A stretch of DNA of 64,000 bases from an uncultured Serinicoccus sp. (GTDB lineage: Bacteria; Actinomycetota; Actinomycetes; Actinomycetales; Dermatophilaceae). The stretch lies in the NCBI RefSeq assembly GCF_947487915.1, contig NZ_CANKYH010000002.1, positions 1 through 64,000 on the forward strand, in the 5' to 3' direction. The notes beneath the pieces were generated by a model. That model did not search any database. It was not told where the DNA came from and saw nothing but the letters and a program-made list of their open reading frames with translations. Position numbers and translations under genes: made by a program. Positions 17,301 to 25,119 of the stretch are shown piece by piece; the first letter of the stretch is position 1, and the number at the start of each line of letters is the position of its first letter.

Positions 17301-18625
17301 ACCTGATGTTCCTCGACGCCGTGCCGACCGCCGAGCAGATGGCGGCGCAGTACGCGCTGTTCGAGGTGCCGGAGGAGCAGCCGGTGTTCGACCCGGGCTG
17401 CACCCCCGGCGACACGGTCATCACCGATGTCATGGACGCCTCGAACTGGGCGCCGCGGACCCCCGAGAAGTGGGAGTTCCCCGGTGACGCGGTCGTGCTG
17501 GCCGAGGCCGGCGACAACCCGGACGACGGCATCCGCCGGCCGTTCGAGTACGCCGTGCTCACCGAGGGCCCCGAGCTGGGCTCGCTGGTGATGGACGCGC
17601 AGGTGCGGCTCGACGAGCCGGTGTCGGTCAACAACAGGGACGTCATCCTCGTGTTCGGCTACCAGTCGGACACGGAGTACTACTACGCGCACCTGTCGCA
17701 GGACAACACCATCTACGCGCACAACGGCATCTTCAAGGTGAACGGCGCCGACCGGGAGCGGATCGACGACCAGTGGGACGGCACCATCGGTGCCCCGCCC
17801 GCGGTCACCGACGACGCCTGGCACGACGTCCGGCTCGTGCACTGCGCCGACACCGGCAGGATCGCCGTCTTTCTGGACGGTCTGGAGCGGCCGCTGCTCA
17901 CCGCCACGGACGACACCTTCGGCTCCGGCCGGGTCGGCTTCGGCTCCTTCGACAACGTCGGCCGGATCCGCGGGCTCTCCGTCACCGGCGACAGCGCCGA
18001 GGTCCCGGTGGTGCAACCCAGCGTGACCATCACCGGTGGTGGTGGCGAGGTCTCGACCGACGAGCCCGTCGAGGTGACGGGTGAGGCGACCCCGGGCAGC
18101 ACCGGCTGGCGCCAGGACGTCGAGGCGGTGTATGCCGAGCTCCAGGACGCCGAGGGCCGCAAGGTCGTCGGGCGGGAGGTCCCGGTCACCGACGGCACCT
18201 TCGCCACCTCGTTCGACGTCTCCGGCTTCACCCCGGGCGACTACACGATCAAGGTGTCGGTCCGGTCGAAGGGTCACGGGAACGCGTCGGACACCGCGGC
18301 GCTGACGCTGGTGCCTCCGGCTGCCCCCACCGACGAGGTGGACCTGCGGATCTCGACCAACGCCCAGTGCTCCAACAAGACCGCCGTGGTCGCGGTGCAC
18401 GTCGTCAACGAGGACGGTCACCGGGTGGACATCCGGGCGACCACCGCCTTCGGCGACAAGAAGTGGACCAACGTCAAGGACGGCAAGGCCGTCTACCACG
18501 TGTTCCGCTCCGGCGAGGGCTCCCTCGAGTCCGGCACCGTCACCGTCGCGGGCTACGCGTTCTACGACGGCGTGGGCCACTACGAGCGCTACGAGGTCGA
18601 CCACGAGGCGGTGAGCTGCTCCTGA
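14366..18625 (+). CDS. Secreted multidomain glucose/sorbosone-type dehydrogenase with lectin-like modules
   Basis: A 1419-residue exported protein. A signal peptide (RRWTALTLATTVGITGLAPAALA) ends near residue 36. Residues about 50-260 look like an extra beta-sandwich. Residues about 270-705 form a six-bladed propeller like PQQ-dependent sugar dehydrogenases (GTGFGFVEHHPEY, YILSGDGG, EIYAVGLRDPHRLSWD, GDNFGWSDREGPF). Then come a LamG domain (about 740-1000), a DUF1080-like domain (about 1010-1210), an Ig-like domain and a C-terminal beta domain with two cysteines. No sortase motif or C-terminal membrane anchor is seen. It probably oxidises or binds an extracellular polysaccharide. AGGAG at 14356-14360 sets the start. 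Confidence 0.83.
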   Translation: MTSRLRPLRSRRWTALTLATTVGITGLAPAALAVQPATQEAGGTDQQAADFTALLDFETYTPGPLDGQDGWVGSAAASVVQDPLNQNNFVGQLNGPGEKTYREIPAIEDGDTGTLFFQFLRTETVDTSFGVTDVDVPGTYTDSRAYVNNQNDDILRARDGGDFESVGIWGKDSWQCVWIVADNDADEVAVYSQGGPYEEQTRLPDGAEEQFDFRVPVSGALDRFFWINGSRSPGDLYLDDVGIDTAGENLAIPSGNPADCEAGEIPEQPLLNPLPDPEPSVLGIEVEELVQLPESSTTPAASDQRLIRHNRITHLDEVPDGSGRLAIPDMNEMLYLVDKETGDFSPYLNVRDQFVDNFHNHAGLGTGFGFVEHHPEYAENGIFYTVHTEAGSALTEDEPDFPAFGGVGYHSVVTEWTADDPAADVFSGTSRELMRVPFAGRVHTLQQIAFNPTVSPGDPDYGMLYILSGDGGNGVGNDNPQDLATPHGKIFRIDPMGDDSDNGQYGIPADNPFVDTEGALGEIYAVGLRDPHRLSWDPEGENTMYLGHIGEWQVESVYAVEPGDNFGWSDREGPFVAQNRQIFPLPEDDAEQFDFTYPVAAYDHNRDPGQTGDAGVALNGGFVYRGDIEELQGKYLFTDLVRGWVLSTEAEEMNRNDGDLEDLAEIEQLKVFADGEETTFAELVGDSRVDLRFGSDADGELYLVSKADGKVWEVTGAREDVLSSPFVLEDIAADVVARYDFDHPVEGDATQEADQGPSGTDIDLVNGGVEMRVADAAYPGAGEALQTQQLSPDQASDDDWKAGIYDADGVQSLSRFAGAEQTTVMGWFKPTGELPAPNSNTADPDDRYNAIGLAGVLSGDSDGHGVRALLEVIDVGGEQKLVALGRRVDGASSWTYAADLPWDEILEQGEWVHLAATFDFVEGEMALYMNGEPLEGDYTASNRWGSGATSDTDPAGIKIGGSFPQDTQERNPCDCRMDDLMFLDAVPTAEQMAAQYALFEVPEEQPVFDPGCTPGDTVITDVMDASNWAPRTPEKWEFPGDAVVLAEAGDNPDDGIRRPFEYAVLTEGPELGSLVMDAQVRLDEPVSVNNRDVILVFGYQSDTEYYYAHLSQDNTIYAHNGIFKVNGADRERIDDQWDGTIGAPPAVTDDAWHDVRLVHCADTGRIAVFLDGLERPLLTATDDTFGSGRVGFGSFDNVGRIRGLSVTGDSAEVPVVQPSVTITGGGGEVSTDEPVEVTGEATPGSTGWRQDVEAVYAELQDAEGRKVVGREVPVTDGTFATSFDVSGFTPGDYTIKVSVRSKGHGNASDTAALTLVPPAAPTDEVDLRISTNAQCSNKTAVVAVHVVNEDGHRVDIRATTAFGDKKWTNVKDGKAVYHVFRSGEGSLESGTVTVAGYAFYDGVGHYERYEVDHEAVSCS

Positions 18626-18647
18626 GTCGCCCCTGAACGGCCCTGAC

Positions 18648-18692
18648 GAGGCCCCCGGTGGTGGTGCTCCGCCCACCACCACCGGGGGCCTC
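18648..18692 (+). terminator. Strong hairpin terminator
   Basis: A perfect 19-bp stem (GAGGCCCCCGGTGGTGGTG pairing with its complement at 18674-18692) encloses a 7-base loop. It begins 22 bases after the stop of the large secreted protein gene. There is no T tract, as is common in high-GC actinobacteria. It should end that transcript before the FNT gene. Confidence 0.8.
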
Positions 18693-18804
18693 CGCGCGTG
18701 CGCCACGGCCGGCCCCGCCGCGCCCGGCATCGGGTGGCTCGGGTGGCCGCGTGGAGCAGGCAGGATGGGGGGATGACCGTTCCAGCTGCCCAGGCCCGCA
18801 CCCG

Positions 18805-19689
18805 ATGAGCTCGCAGGACGGCGACCTGGACCAGAGCACCGAGCCGGAGGCCGGCGGCCAGGGCGACCACTACGAGACCGTCGAGGTCGGGGGAGTGGAG
18901 CGTCGCCTCGAGGAGGAGCTGCACGAGGAGTTCAACGCGACCGTCTCGGAGGGCGAGGAGCGGCTCAAGCGCACCCACCGAGGGCTGGTGGTGACCGGCC
19001 TCTTCGGCGGGATCGACGTCGGGCTCGGCATCATGGCCATGCTCGCGGTGATGCACGCCACCGGCAGCACGCTGCTCTCCGGTCTGGCCTTCGGCATCGG
19101 CCTGCTGGCGCTGCGGCTGGCGCACTCCGAGCTGTTCACCGAGGACTTCATGCTCCCGGTCAACGCCGTCCTGGCCGGGCACGGCACCTTCGCCCAGCTC
19201 TTCCGGCTGTGGTCGGTCACCCTGGTGACCAACCTGGCCGGGGGATGGCTGTTCATGTGGCTGGTGGTGTATGCCTTCCCGCAGTTCCACGAGGACCTCA
19301 CCAGCTCCGCGGTCGACTACGTGACGGCCGGGTTCACCATGGAGACGATCGCGCTGGCGCTGCTCGCGGGGAGCACCATCACCCTGATGACCCGGATGAA
19401 CCAGGGCACCAGCTCCGACGTCATGACGGCCGTCATCTCGCTCATCGGCGGGCTCCTGGTCGTCGGCCTGGAGATGCACCACGGGGCGCTCTCCTCGGTC
19501 CTCATCTTCGGCGCCATGCAGGCCGGTGCGGAGATCTCGGTGGGCCAGTGGCTGGGGTGGTTCTGGTGGGTCACCCTGCTCAACATGGTCGGTGGCCTGG
19601 TCATCATGACGGCACCGCGGATCGTCCGGACGTGGGAGCTGGTGCGCGAGGAGCGCGCCCGGCGGCTGTCCGAGGACCACGCCCACTAG
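18805..19689 (+). CDS. Formate/nitrite transporter (FNT) family channel
   Basis: A 294-residue protein with an acidic cytoplasmic N-terminus of about 50 residues, then six transmembrane helices. The conserved FNT features are LAHSELFTEDFMLPVNAV at about residue 110 and TLLNMVGGLVIMTAPR near the C-terminus. FNT proteins form pentameric pores for small monovalent anions such as formate, nitrite or hydrosulfide; this clade, with its long acidic tail, has no assigned ion. The ATG at 18805 is the only start that matches the family beginning. It is not beside the nitrate genes, so a nitrite role is not implied. Confidence 0.85.
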   Translation: MSSQDGDLDQSTEPEAGGQGDHYETVEVGGVERRLEEELHEEFNATVSEGEERLKRTHRGLVVTGLFGGIDVGLGIMAMLAVMHATGSTLLSGLAFGIGLLALRLAHSELFTEDFMLPVNAVLAGHGTFAQLFRLWSVTLVTNLAGGWLFMWLVVYAFPQFHEDLTSSAVDYVTAGFTMETIALALLAGSTITLMTRMNQGTSSDVMTAVISLIGGLLVVGLEMHHGALSSVLIFGAMQAGAEISVGQWLGWFWWVTLLNMVGGLVIMTAPRIVRTWELVREERARRLSEDHAH

Positions 19690-19738
19690 GAGGGGTTGAC
19701 GGCACCCCCGCGACGTCCGACGCGGTGCGCGGCACCGT

Positions 19739-20770
19739 TCAGGAGCGTCGCGGCGGGCCGCTGGAGTCCCGCTCCACCAGGGTGGCCGGCATGACGACCC
19801 GGCGGGGCCGCTTGGTCGCGGGGCGCAGCGCGAGCTCCAGCGCCTTCTCGCCCATCTGCTGCATGGGCAGCCGGACGGTGGTGAGCGAGGGGGAGAGGTC
19901 AGCGGCCACCGGGACGTCGTCGAAGCCGGTCACCGACATGTCCTCCGGCACCCGCAGGGACCGGGACCGCAGCACCGACAGCGCACCGATGGCCATGTCG
20001 TCGTTGAGCGCGAGCACGGCCGTGCTGCCGGGGTGCTCGCCCAGCATCTCCAGGGTGGCCGTCCTGCCGCCGTCACGGGTGAAGGGTGCCTCGATGACGG
20101 GCACGTCCTCACGGGGGATGCCCGCCTCGGCGAGCGCCCGGTGCACGCCGGTCAGACGGTCGGCGACGGTGGTGAGGCCCAGCGACCCGGTGATGACGGC
20201 GACGCGGCGGTGGCCGAGCGCCAGGAGGTGGCGGGTGACGGCCTGCGCGCCGTCGGTGTTGGCGGGGAGCACGGCGTCGGTGGCGTGCTGGTGGCGGCCG
20301 ATCGCCACGACGCGGCCACCCGCCTGGGTGAAGCGGGTCAGCTCGCGGTGGATGCTGCGCTCCGCCTCGGGGTCGAGGTAGCCCGACCCCGCCACGACGA
20401 TGACCCCGACCCGGTTCGCGATGAGGGTCCGCAGCTGCCGCAGCTCGATCTGCGGGTCCCGCCCGCTGTGGCACATCTGGACCGACAGCCCCCGCTGGCC
20501 GGCCACCCGCATGACGCCGCTGGCGATCTCGGAGAAGTAGGGGTCGGCCACCTCGTGCACGACCAGACCCACGCTGGAGCTCGTGCCCCCCGCGAGCGAC
20601 CGGGCGTGGACGTTGCCGATGTAGCCCAGGGACTCGGCGATCTCCTTGACCCGCTCGGCGACAGCGGTGCTGACGCCCTGGCGGCCGCTCAGCGCCCGGG
20701 AGGCCGTGGCCACCGAGACACCCGCCGACTGCGCGATGTCCACCAACCGTGGTGCCGCCGCTCCGGTCAT
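19739..20770 (-). CDS. LacI-family transcriptional repressor
   Basis: A 343-residue sugar-responsive repressor. The N-terminal HTH reads LVDIAQSAGVSVATASRALSG, followed by the hinge helix ARSLAGG, and residues about 60-330 form a periplasmic-binding-protein-like effector domain (VGLVVHEVADPYFSEI, VLALNDDMAIGAL, VTGFDDVPVA). It is divergent from the ABC transporter operon across 178 bp that hold GCAAACGTTTGC palindromes, and so should repress that operon and itself. A matching operator precedes the secreted dehydrogenase at 14366. The start may be ATG 20770 or the adjacent ATG 20773. Confidence 0.92.
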   Translation of the reverse strand: MTGAAAPRLVDIAQSAGVSVATASRALSGRQGVSTAVAERVKEIAESLGYIGNVHARSLAGGTSSSVGLVVHEVADPYFSEIASGVMRVAGQRGLSVQMCHSGRDPQIELRQLRTLIANRVGVIVVAGSGYLDPEAERSIHRELTRFTQAGGRVVAIGRHQHATDAVLPANTDGAQAVTRHLLALGHRRVAVITGSLGLTTVADRLTGVHRALAEAGIPREDVPVIEAPFTRDGGRTATLEMLGEHPGSTAVLALNDDMAIGALSVLRSRSLRVPEDMSVTGFDDVPVAADLSPSLTTVRLPMQQMGEKALELALRPATKRPRRVVMPATLVERDSSGPPRRS

Positions 20771-20880
20771 CATCGACTCCTCGTCCTCGTGGTGCGCCTG
20801 CTGGTCGGCGGGCCTGGTGCGTCCCGGCAGACCCGCGCACGTACCTCCTTGCCAACGCCCAAGACGCACGTTATCGTACA

Positions 20881-20916
20881 ACGCAATCGTTTGTGCAAAC
20901 GTTTGCGTAATCGGTT
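20881..20916 (+). promoter_or_regulatory. Cluster of LacI-type operators between repressor and ABC operon
   Basis: The main site is the perfect palindrome GCAAACGTTTGC at 20895-20906. A second, weaker half-match (CGCAATCGTTTGTG, 20882-20895) abuts it on the left, and GCGTAATCGGTTG overlaps it on the right. The tandem arrangement would let repressor dimers cover the divergent promoters. The -10 and -35 elements could not be set with confidence. Confidence 0.75.
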
Positions 20917-20948
20917 GACCTTCCCCGTGGGCCGCAAAGGAGCGCCAG

Positions 20949-22259
20949 ATGAAGCACAGCACCCGCCGATCCGTCCCGATGTCCGTCGACCAGGCCGGGG
21001 GGACCTCGGCCACGGTCAGTCGCCCGGCCCGTCGTCGCGCAGCCCTCGCCGTGGCCGCCGCCGGAGCCCTCACGCTCAGTGCCTGCGGCCTGGGTGGTGG
21101 GGGCGGGTCCTCTGCCGAGGGAGAAGAGGGCGAGGGGGACGAGGGCCCGGTCACCATCGGCATCTCGCTGCCGCTCACCGGTGACTTCTCCGAGCCCGGG
21201 AAGGGGGTGCAGCGCGGCTACGAGGCCTGGGCCGAGTACACCAACGCCAACGGCGGCCTCCTGGGGCGTGACGTGGAGCTCATCATCTACGACGACCAGT
21301 CCAACGCCGACCGGGTCGCCTCCGACTACGAGAAGCTCATCAACCAGGACCAGGTGGACATCGTCGTCGGCCCGTTCTCCACCCGGCTGGTGGTGCCGGC
21401 CGCGCAGGTGGCGCAGGACTACGGCTTCCTCTTCGTCGAGCCGGCCGGCGCCGCCGAGGAGGTCTTCACCCAGGGCTTCGACAACCTCTTCTACGCCGCA
21501 CCCGCCATCGCCAACGACCACTACAACTACCTGGCCGAGCACATCCTCGCCATGCCGGAGGGGGAGCGCCCCACCACGGCCGCCTACGCGTCCATGGACG
21601 ACCCCTTCGCCCAGGGCACCGCCTACGGGCTGAAGGAGAAGCTGGAGGAGGGCGGCATCGAGACCGTCGCCGACGAGGTCTACCCGCCCAACACCACCGA
21701 CTTCTCCAGCATCGCCAACAAGATCGCCAACACCGACGCGGACATCCTCGTGGGTGGCACGCAGTACCAGGACGCGGTCAACCTCATCGTCGCCCTGCAG
21801 CAGCTGGACTACCAGCCGCGCCTGGCGGCCTTCTCCACCGCGCCCACCAACCCGGAGTTCCCGGAGGCCATCGGGCAGACCGAGGGCATCCTGTCGCCCA
21901 CCGGCTACACCCCGGACGCGGACTACGAGTCGAACGCCCAGTTCGTCGACTTCTACACCGAGCAGCACGGCAACCCGCCCAACGAGGACGAGGCCAACGC
22001 CTGGACCACCATGCAGGTGGTCGCGGCCGCGGCCGAGGCCAACGACTGCGCCGACCCGAGCCCGGAGTGCCAGCAGTCGATGATCGACTGGCTGCGCGAG
22101 AACACCGTGGACACCGTGGTGGGCCCGTTGTCCTGGGACGCCGAGGGCCGCCCCCAGGCGGCCCACCTGGTCCAGCAGTGGCAGGACGGCGAGATCAAGA
22201 TCGTCCTGCCCGAGGACGCCAGCGACGCCGAGCTGTCCTACCCCAAGCAGGACTGGTGA
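20949..22259 (+). CDS. ABC transporter substrate-binding lipoprotein (branched-chain-amino-acid type)
   Basis: A 436-residue type I periplasmic-binding-protein-like receptor. A basic N-terminus and hydrophobic segment lead to the lipobox LSAC with acylated Cys46, then a Gly/Glu-rich linker. The mature fold begins VTIGISLPLTGDFSEPGKG. The ligand site cannot be read with certainty. Although the fold is that of Leu/Ile/Val receptors, the operon carries sugar-metabolism genes and a LacI repressor, so a sugar, polyol or related acid is the likelier ligand. The start has GGAG about seven bases upstream. Confidence 0.88.
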   Translation: MKHSTRRSVPMSVDQAGGTSATVSRPARRRAALAVAAAGALTLSACGLGGGGGSSAEGEEGEGDEGPVTIGISLPLTGDFSEPGKGVQRGYEAWAEYTNANGGLLGRDVELIIYDDQSNADRVASDYEKLINQDQVDIVVGPFSTRLVVPAAQVAQDYGFLFVEPAGAAEEVFTQGFDNLFYAAPAIANDHYNYLAEHILAMPEGERPTTAAYASMDDPFAQGTAYGLKEKLEEGGIETVADEVYPPNTTDFSSIANKIANTDADILVGGTQYQDAVNLIVALQQLDYQPRLAAFSTAPTNPEFPEAIGQTEGILSPTGYTPDADYESNAQFVDFYTEQHGNPPNEDEANAWTTMQVVAAAAEANDCADPSPECQQSMIDWLRENTVDTVVGPLSWDAEGRPQAAHLVQQWQDGEIKIVLPEDASDAELSYPKQDW

Positions 22260-22311
22260 TCCCCGCCCTCCTCCTGCCCCCCGCCCACGACCGCTCAGAA
22301 GGGAACCTCTC

Positions 22312-23193
22312 GTGACGGCCCTCATCACCCAGGCGGTGATCCTCGGGATCCTGCTCGGCGGCCTCTACGCCCTGCTCGCCGCCGGCCTGACCCTCTACTT
22401 CGGGGTGATGCGCGTGGTGATGATCGCCCACTCGGCGTTCCTCATCCTGGCCGCCTACCTCGCCTGGGCGTTCAACCGCGCCACCGGGATCGACCCGTTG
22501 TTCTCGCTCGTCGCGACGGTGCCGCTGTTCTTCCTGCTGGGCGTGGTCATGCAGCGCTTCCTGCTGTCCCGGCTCAAGCCCGCCACCCTGACGATGATGT
22601 CGGTCCTGCTGACCTTCGCCATCGCCCTCATCATCGAGGGGATGCTCGGGTTCGTCTGGACCGGGACGCAGCGGCGGATCAGCCTCAGCTACTCGACCGC
22701 GAGCCTCGAGGTCTTTGGGGCCAACATCGCCGTGGTCAAGCTGGTGGCGTTCGGGCTCGCGGCGGTCAGCCTGCTGGCGCTGTACCTGCTCATGAAGGCC
22801 ACCAGCTTCGGCCAGGCGCTGCGCGCGACCATCCAGCACAAGGAGGCCGCCGCGCTGCTGGGCATCGACACCGAGAAGGTCGCCGGCTACGGCTTCGGCC
22901 TGGGGCTCGCCACCGCGGCCATCGGCGGGACCGCCCTGGCGCTGGACTCCACGATCTACCCCTCGCTGCACTGGCACTGGATCGGCCCGCTCATGGCGAT
23001 CATCGTCGTCGGGGGGCTCGGGAGCATCCCGGGCGCCGCCATCGCCGCCCTGGTCCTCGGCCTCAGCCAGAGCCTGCTGCAGATCCCGCTGGGCACCACC
23101 TGGGCCCAGACGGTGTTCTACCTCGCCCTGTTCATCACCCTGATGGTCCGTCCGCAGGGATTCTTCGGAGGTCGCCTTGCCCAACGCTTCTGA
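22312..23193 (+). CDS. ABC transporter permease, LivH type
   Basis: A 293-residue inner-membrane permease with about eight hydrophobic helices. The family signature is visible as LGGLYALLAAGLTLYFGVM near the N-terminus and GGLGSIPGAAIAALVLG near residue 235. It pairs with the LivM-type permease to form the translocation path. The GTG start at 22312 lies 52 bp after the binding-protein stop. The next gene starts inside its last 17 bases. Confidence 0.9.
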   Translation: MTALITQAVILGILLGGLYALLAAGLTLYFGVMRVVMIAHSAFLILAAYLAWAFNRATGIDPLFSLVATVPLFFLLGVVMQRFLLSRLKPATLTMMSVLLTFAIALIIEGMLGFVWTGTQRRISLSYSTASLEVFGANIAVVKLVAFGLAAVSLLALYLLMKATSFGQALRATIQHKEAAALLGIDTEKVAGYGFGLGLATAAIGGTALALDSTIYPSLHWHWIGPLMAIIVVGGLGSIPGAAIAALVLGLSQSLLQIPLGTTWAQTVFYLALFITLMVRPQGFFGGRLAQRF

Positions 23194-24370
23194 CCTCGCC
23201 ACCCCCACCCCCACGGCACCGGCCACCGGGCGCCCGGACGACAGCGCCGGTGAGCGTTTCGACCGGCGGCTGGGCCTGGCCAAGGCCGGGCTGGGAGTCG
23301 TGGCGATCGTGCTCGCGCTCATGGTGCCCTGGCTCGCGCCGGACGCCTTCATCCTGTCGGTGGCCGTCGTCATCGCCAGCTACGCCGCGTTCGCCGTCGG
23401 CTGGAACTTCGTCGGGGGATTCACCGGCTACATCTCCCTGGGCCACGCCTCCTACTCGGGTCTGGGTGGGTATGCCGTGGCGCTGCTCACCACGCACACC
23501 GGGATCAACCCCTGGGTGGCGCTGGTGCTGGGGGCGGTCGTCGTCGCGCTGCTGGCGGTCCCGATCGGCATCGCCTCGTTGCGGGTCCGCGGCGCCTCCT
23601 TCGTCATCGTCTCCATCGCCCTCGTCCTCATCCTGCTCCTGGTGTTCCAGAGCTGGGCCTCGGTGACCGGCGGGTCGGAGGGTCTGCGCGTGCCGCGGCC
23701 GTTCGACAGCTCGGTGCTGCGGCCCGAGCAGCACACCCGGTTCTACTTCCTCTTCCTCGTCCTCATCGGCATCGCCCTCCTCGTGTGGTGGCTCATCGAC
23801 CGCTCGCAGTTCGGCGCCGGGCTCAAGGCCATCCGGGAGGACGAGGACAAGGCCGAGGCGCTCGGGGTGCCGACGTTCCGCTACAAGCTGGTCGTCTTCG
23901 TCATCTCCGCGTTCTTCACCAGCCTGGCCGGTGGCCTGTATGCGCTCTGGTTCGGCAACCTGGACCCGGTCTTCCAGTTCTCCATCCTCACCGGCTCCTA
24001 CATGGTGCTCATGTCCCTCTTCGGCGGCATCCGCTCGCTCGTGGGCCCCGTGGTGGGTGCGGTGGTCGTCGGCTACGCCATGGAGGTCTTCAAGGCGCAG
24101 TACGGCGACAGCCAGTTCCACCTCGTGGCGCTGGGCCTGCTGCTGGCCGTCGTGGTCCTCTTCATGCCCGAGGGGGTGGTGCCCGCCCTGCTCGGGCTCG
24201 TGCACCGGCTGCGCCCCGCGGCCACCTCGATCCGGGAGGAGAGCGCTGCGGAGCTGCTCGAGCGCAACCGGGCGATCGACGCCGAGCGTCGGGCCAACAA
24301 CGAGGCCTCCACCGAACGCGAGGCGGTCGACGACCCGCGCCACGCGACGACCGGGAAGGGACGATCATGA
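23177..24370 (+). CDS. ABC transporter permease, LivM type
   Basis: A 397-residue permease with an extended hydrophilic N-terminus (about 45 residues) and roughly ten transmembrane segments. The LivM features are GGFTGYISLGHASYSGLGGY and GLKAIREDEDKAEALGV, the cytoplasmic loop that contacts the ATPases. A hydrophilic tail of about 45 residues follows the last helix. Its TTG start at 23177 has GGAG eight bases upstream and overlaps the LivH gene by 17 bases. Its stop overlaps the ATPase start (ATGA). Confidence 0.9.
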   Translation: MPNASDLATPTPTAPATGRPDDSAGERFDRRLGLAKAGLGVVAIVLALMVPWLAPDAFILSVAVVIASYAAFAVGWNFVGGFTGYISLGHASYSGLGGYAVALLTTHTGINPWVALVLGAVVVALLAVPIGIASLRVRGASFVIVSIALVLILLLVFQSWASVTGGSEGLRVPRPFDSSVLRPEQHTRFYFLFLVLIGIALLVWWLIDRSQFGAGLKAIREDEDKAEALGVPTFRYKLVVFVISAFFTSLAGGLYALWFGNLDPVFQFSILTGSYMVLMSLFGGIRSLVGPVVGAVVVGYAMEVFKAQYGDSQFHLVALGLLLAVVVLFMPEGVVPALLGLVHRLRPAATSIREESAAELLERNRAIDAERRANNEASTEREAVDDPRHATTGKGRS

Positions 24371-25119
24371 GCGTGCAGCAGGACGTGCGCCCCAGCCTGC
24401 AGACCGAGGGCCTGTCCAAGGCGTTCGGCGGCGTGCAGGCCGTGAACGGCGCCACGGTGACCTTCCACGAGGGCAAGGTCAACGCCCTCATCGGCCCCAA
24501 CGGGTCCGGGAAGTCGACCTTCTTCAACATCGTGACCGGCATGATCGCGCCGGACTCCGGCACGGTGCGCTTCCGGGGCCAGGACATCACCCGACGAGCG
24601 CCGCACCGCATCTGTGCCGCCGGCATCGGGCGCAGCTTCCAGCTGTGCCGCACCTTCCCCCGGATGACCGTGCTGGAGAACCTCCTCGTCGCCGTCCGCC
24701 CCGCGGGGCTGAGCCAGCTGGTGGGGTCGAGCCAGAACCGCCGTCAGGTGGAGCGGGCGCGCGAGCTGCTCCGCCGGGTCGGCATCGACCACCTCGAGGG
24801 CTCGCTGGCCCAGGACATCTCCTACGGCCAGCAGAAGCTTCTCGAGCTCGCCGGCGTGCTCATGGGAGAGCCCGGCACGATCCTGCTCGACGAGCCGGCC
24901 GGCGGGGTCAACCCGGCCCTCATCGGCCGCATCGGCACGCTGGTGAAGGAGCTCAACGCCGAGGGGCGGACCTTCATCATCGTCGAGCACAACATGGACA
25001 TGGTGATGAGTCTGTCCGACCACATCGTCGTGTTCGACCGAGGTGCCCCCATCGCGGAGGGCACGCCGTCCGAGGTCCAGCAGGACCCCCGAGTGCTGGA
25101 GGCCTACCTTGGCGTCTGA
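24367..25119 (+). CDS. ABC transporter ATP-binding protein, LivG type
   Basis: A 250-residue ATPase of the branched-chain-amino-acid transporter class. Walker A is GPNGSGKST, the ABC signature reads SYGQQKLLE and Walker B is TILLDEPAGGVNP; the switch His is in VEHNMD. It energises uptake together with the LivF-type partner. The ATG at 24367 overlaps the LivM stop. The next gene starts inside its last 11 bases, so the whole transporter is translated as a coupled unit. Confidence 0.93.
   Translation: MSVQQDVRPSLQTEGLSKAFGGVQAVNGATVTFHEGKVNALIGPNGSGKSTFFNIVTGMIAPDSGTVRFRGQDITRRAPHRICAAGIGRSFQLCRTFPRMTVLENLLVAVRPAGLSQLVGSSQNRRQVERARELLRRVGIDHLEGSLAQDISYGQQKLLELAGVLMGEPGTILLDEPAGGVNPALIGRIGTLVKELNAEGRTFIIVEHNMDMVMSLSDHIVVFDRGAPIAEGTPSEVQQDPRVLEAYLGV

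Noticed and set aside
14372..18730. A 1452-codon minus-strand frame opposite the secreted dehydrogenase
   Set aside because: Composition is Val/Gly/Asp/His-rich shadow translation; the plus-strand frame has a signal peptide, recognisable domains and a good ribosome-binding site.
18805..19689. FNT channel considered as a nitrite transporter of the nitrate system
   Set aside because: It lies 25 kb from the nitrate genes, outside the putative island, and belongs to an uncharacterised long-tailed clade; no link is visible.
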